Positions 62,793 to 64,000 of a stretch of 64,000 bases of DNA are shown in pieces. The notes beneath the pieces are model-generated. The model saw nothing but the letters and a program-made list of their open reading frames with translations, ran no database searches and was not told where the DNA came from. The number at the start of each line of letters is the position of its first letter. The first letter of the stretch is position 1. The position numbers and the translations under genes are program-made. Where the stretch lies: positions 864,501 through 928,500 of the forward strand of contig NZ_CP117445.1 of NCBI RefSeq assembly GCF_030687715.1, read 5' to 3'. Origin of the DNA: Pseudomonas sp. FP2196 (GTDB lineage Bacteria > Pseudomonadota > Gammaproteobacteria > Pseudomonadales > Pseudomonadaceae).

Positions 62793-62839
62793 AAACCCCT
62801 TCTACCTCGACCGATGCGCAATCGAGGTGGAAGGGGTTT
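62793..62839. terminator. Long hairpin terminator, small acidic gene and dppF
   Basis: An 18-bp stem with one G-U pair (AAACCCCTTCTACCTCGA with TCGAGGTGGAAGGGGTTT) and an 11-nt loop. On the minus strand it runs into TTTTCTTTT, so it would stop transcription coming from dppF; on the plus strand the U-tract is short. Confidence 0.85.
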
Positions 62840-62870
62840 GCTCAACACTTGAATCACAAACAACTCAATC

Positions 62871-62957
62871 CCTGTAGGAGCTGCGGCACGCTGCGATCTT
62901 TTGATCTTGATTCTAAAAATCAAAAGAAAGATCGCAGCGTGCCGCAGCTCCTACAGG
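62871..62957. repeat. REP-type inverted repeat
   Basis: CCTGTAGGAGCTGCGGCACG... and its inverted copy ...CGTGCCGCAGCTCCTACAGG pair over about 28 nt with a loop of about 20. The core reads GGCACGCTGCGATCTTTTGAT, slightly different from the other copies. It ends 9 nt before the dppF stop. Confidence 0.9.
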
Positions 62958-62966
62958 TGTTGTGCC

Positions 62967-63947
62967 TTACGCCGCGCCGTCGAGGAATTGCTCGGCGTAG
63001 TGGCAAGCCACCTGCCGATTGTCGAGCGGGCGCAGGGCCGGCTCTTCAGTGCTGCAGCGCTCGGTGGCATACGGGCAGCGCTTGTGAAATGCGCAGCCAG
63101 GTGGCGGGTTAAGCGGGTTAGGCAACTCGCCGACGATTTTGATTTTCGGCTTGTTCGGGTCCGGGTGAATGGTCGGTGTCGCCGACAGCAACGCCTGGGT
63201 GTACGGGTGCAGCGGGCGTTCGTAGATGTCGTTCTTCGGGCCCATTTCCACCGGGCGACCGAGGTACATCACCATCACGTCATCGGCCACGTGTTGCACC
63301 ACCGCCAGGTTGTGCGAGATGAACACGTAAGCGGTGTTGAACTCCTGCTGCAGATCCATGAACAGGTTCAGCACTTGCGCCTGAATCGACACGTCCAGCG
63401 CCGAGGTCGGTTCGTCCGCCACCAGCACTTTCGGTTGCAGCATCATTGCGCGTGCGAGGGCGATCCGCTGGCGCTGACCGCCGGAGAACATGTGTGGATA
63501 ACGCTGGTAGTGCTCGGGACGCAAGCCGACCTGCTTCATCATCGCCTGGACTTTTTCACGACGCTCGGCGGCGGTCAGGTTGGTGTTGATCAGCAGCGGC
63601 TCACCGAGTTGATCACCGACTTTCTGCCGCGGGTTCAACGACGCGTACGGGCTCTGGAACACCATCTGCACGTCTTTGCGCAGTTGCTTGCGCTGGGCCT
63701 TGTCGGCACCGGTCACTTCCTGGCCGGCGATTTTCAAGGAACCGGACGACGGTTCTTCAATCAGGGTCAGGGCGCGGGCGAGGGTGGATTTGCCGCAACC
63801 CGACTCGCCTACCACCGCAAGAGTCTTGCCGGCTTCCAGTTCGAACGACACACCGTTGAGGGCGCGCACGGTCGCGTGGCCTTTGAACAGGCCACGGGAG
63901 ACTTCGTAGTGACGGGTCAGGTCGCGGGCGGTAAGTACGACGGCCAT
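62967..63947 (-). CDS. dppF: Dipeptide ABC transporter ATPase DppF
   Basis: A 326-residue ATPase of the oligopeptide/dipeptide importer family. Walker A GESGCGKSTLA (near residue 50), Q-loop VFQSPYASLNPRQKVGDQL, signature FSGGQRQRIALARAM and Walker B KVLVADEPTSALDVS are intact. A C-terminal oligopeptide-type extension has Cys residues (GCAFHKRCPYATERC), typical of the OppF/DppF iron-sulfur-like region. The start overlaps the dppD stop (TAATG). It is last in the operon, with the rest of the genes outside the window. Confidence 0.95.
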   Translation of the reverse strand: MAVVLTARDLTRHYEVSRGLFKGHATVRALNGVSFELEAGKTLAVVGESGCGKSTLARALTLIEEPSSGSLKIAGQEVTGADKAQRKQLRKDVQMVFQSPYASLNPRQKVGDQLGEPLLINTNLTAAERREKVQAMMKQVGLRPEHYQRYPHMFSGGQRQRIALARAMMLQPKVLVADEPTSALDVSIQAQVLNLFMDLQQEFNTAYVFISHNLAVVQHVADDVMVMYLGRPVEMGPKNDIYERPLHPYTQALLSATPTIHPDPNKPKIKIVGELPNPLNPPPGCAFHKRCPYATERCSTEEPALRPLDNRQVACHYAEQFLDGAA

Positions 63948-64000
63948 TACGCCACCTCCTGGTTCAGCGGGTAGAAGCAGCGGGCGAGGCTGTGGCTTTT
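63947..64000 (-). CDS. dppD: Dipeptide ABC transporter ATPase DppD, C-terminal end (partial)
   Basis: On the minus strand the window edge opens a frame of 17 codons (KSHSLARCFYPLNQEVA) ending in TAA that shares one base with the dppF ATG. HSLARCFYP resembles the HxxRCF(Y)P tail of DppD/OppD ATPases. GGAGG inside it serves dppF. The call rests on this short tail and on gene order. Confidence 0.75.
   Translation of the reverse strand, partial: KSHSLARCFYPLNQEVA

Noticed and set aside
28411..62957. CRISPR-like repeat array
   Set aside because: The repeats are inverted pairs at scattered gene ends, not direct repeats with regular spacers, and no cas gene is present.

Overview
The window is chromosomal DNA of a Pseudomonas, most likely of the P. 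fluorescens group. The evidence is core gene order typical of the genus (fur-recN, grpE-dnaK-dnaJ-dapB-carAB-greA, rlmE-ftsH-folP-glmM-tpiA-secG, rimP-nusA-infB-rbfA-truB-rpsO-pnp, nadC-DUF1631-ampDE), GC-rich codon use, and many copies of the inverted repeat built on GATCGCAGCCTGCGGCAG and GCTCCTAC that is common in fluorescent pseudomonads. No transposase, integrase, phage gene, toxin-antitoxin pair or CRISPR array was found. Most of the window is ordinary core genome.

Layout. 1-6.9 kb holds the fur 3' end, SOS-controlled recN (minus strand, LexA box) and the chaperone cluster grpE-dnaK-dnaJ, which opens with a near-perfect sigma-32 promoter, followed by dapB. 7.0-12.6 kb holds carA-carB-greA; carA starts with TTG and follows a leader that contains a strong intrinsic terminator, which suggests attenuation. 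12.6-19.2 kb holds yhbY, rlmE, ftsH, folP, glmM, tpiA and secG. 19.2-28.4 kb holds tRNA-Leu(GAG), initiator tRNA-Met, then rimP-nusA-infB-rbfA-truB-rpsO-pnp, with candidate regulatory hairpins before rpsO and pnp. 28.5-37 kb holds a tRNA-Thr(CGT) with several mispairs, a small DUF6388-like gene, nadC, a DUF1631 gene, ampD-ampE, a chemoreceptor and a TatD-family nuclease.

37-44 kb is the fructose system: the repressor FruR (Cra) diverges from fruB-fruK-fruA, and a Cra operator matching the P. putida sequence lies between them. Together these genes take up and phosphorylate fructose to fructose-1,6-bisphosphate. 44-52.3 kb holds a Tat-exported PhoD-like phosphatase and an iron-uptake group: a PepSY/flavodoxin/FAD reductase fusion, the TonB receptor PiuA, the dioxygenase PiuC and a Sel1-repeat protein. 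52.4-58.5 kb holds speC with a structured leader, an orphan halovibrin-like lipoprotein behind a perfect 16-bp palindrome, and the opuC osmoprotectant ABC transporter. 58.8-64 kb holds prfC, a 0.7-kb non-coding repeat region, an MFS transporter, a small secreted acidic protein and the end of a dipeptide ABC transporter operon (dppD partial, dppF).

I did not find an undescribed multi-gene system. The observations most worth following are leader RNAs (carAB, speC, rpsO, pnp), the halovibrin-like gene with its palindrome, the small acidic secreted protein, the unusual tRNA-Thr, and places where REP-type repeats reach into genes or sit inside operons.
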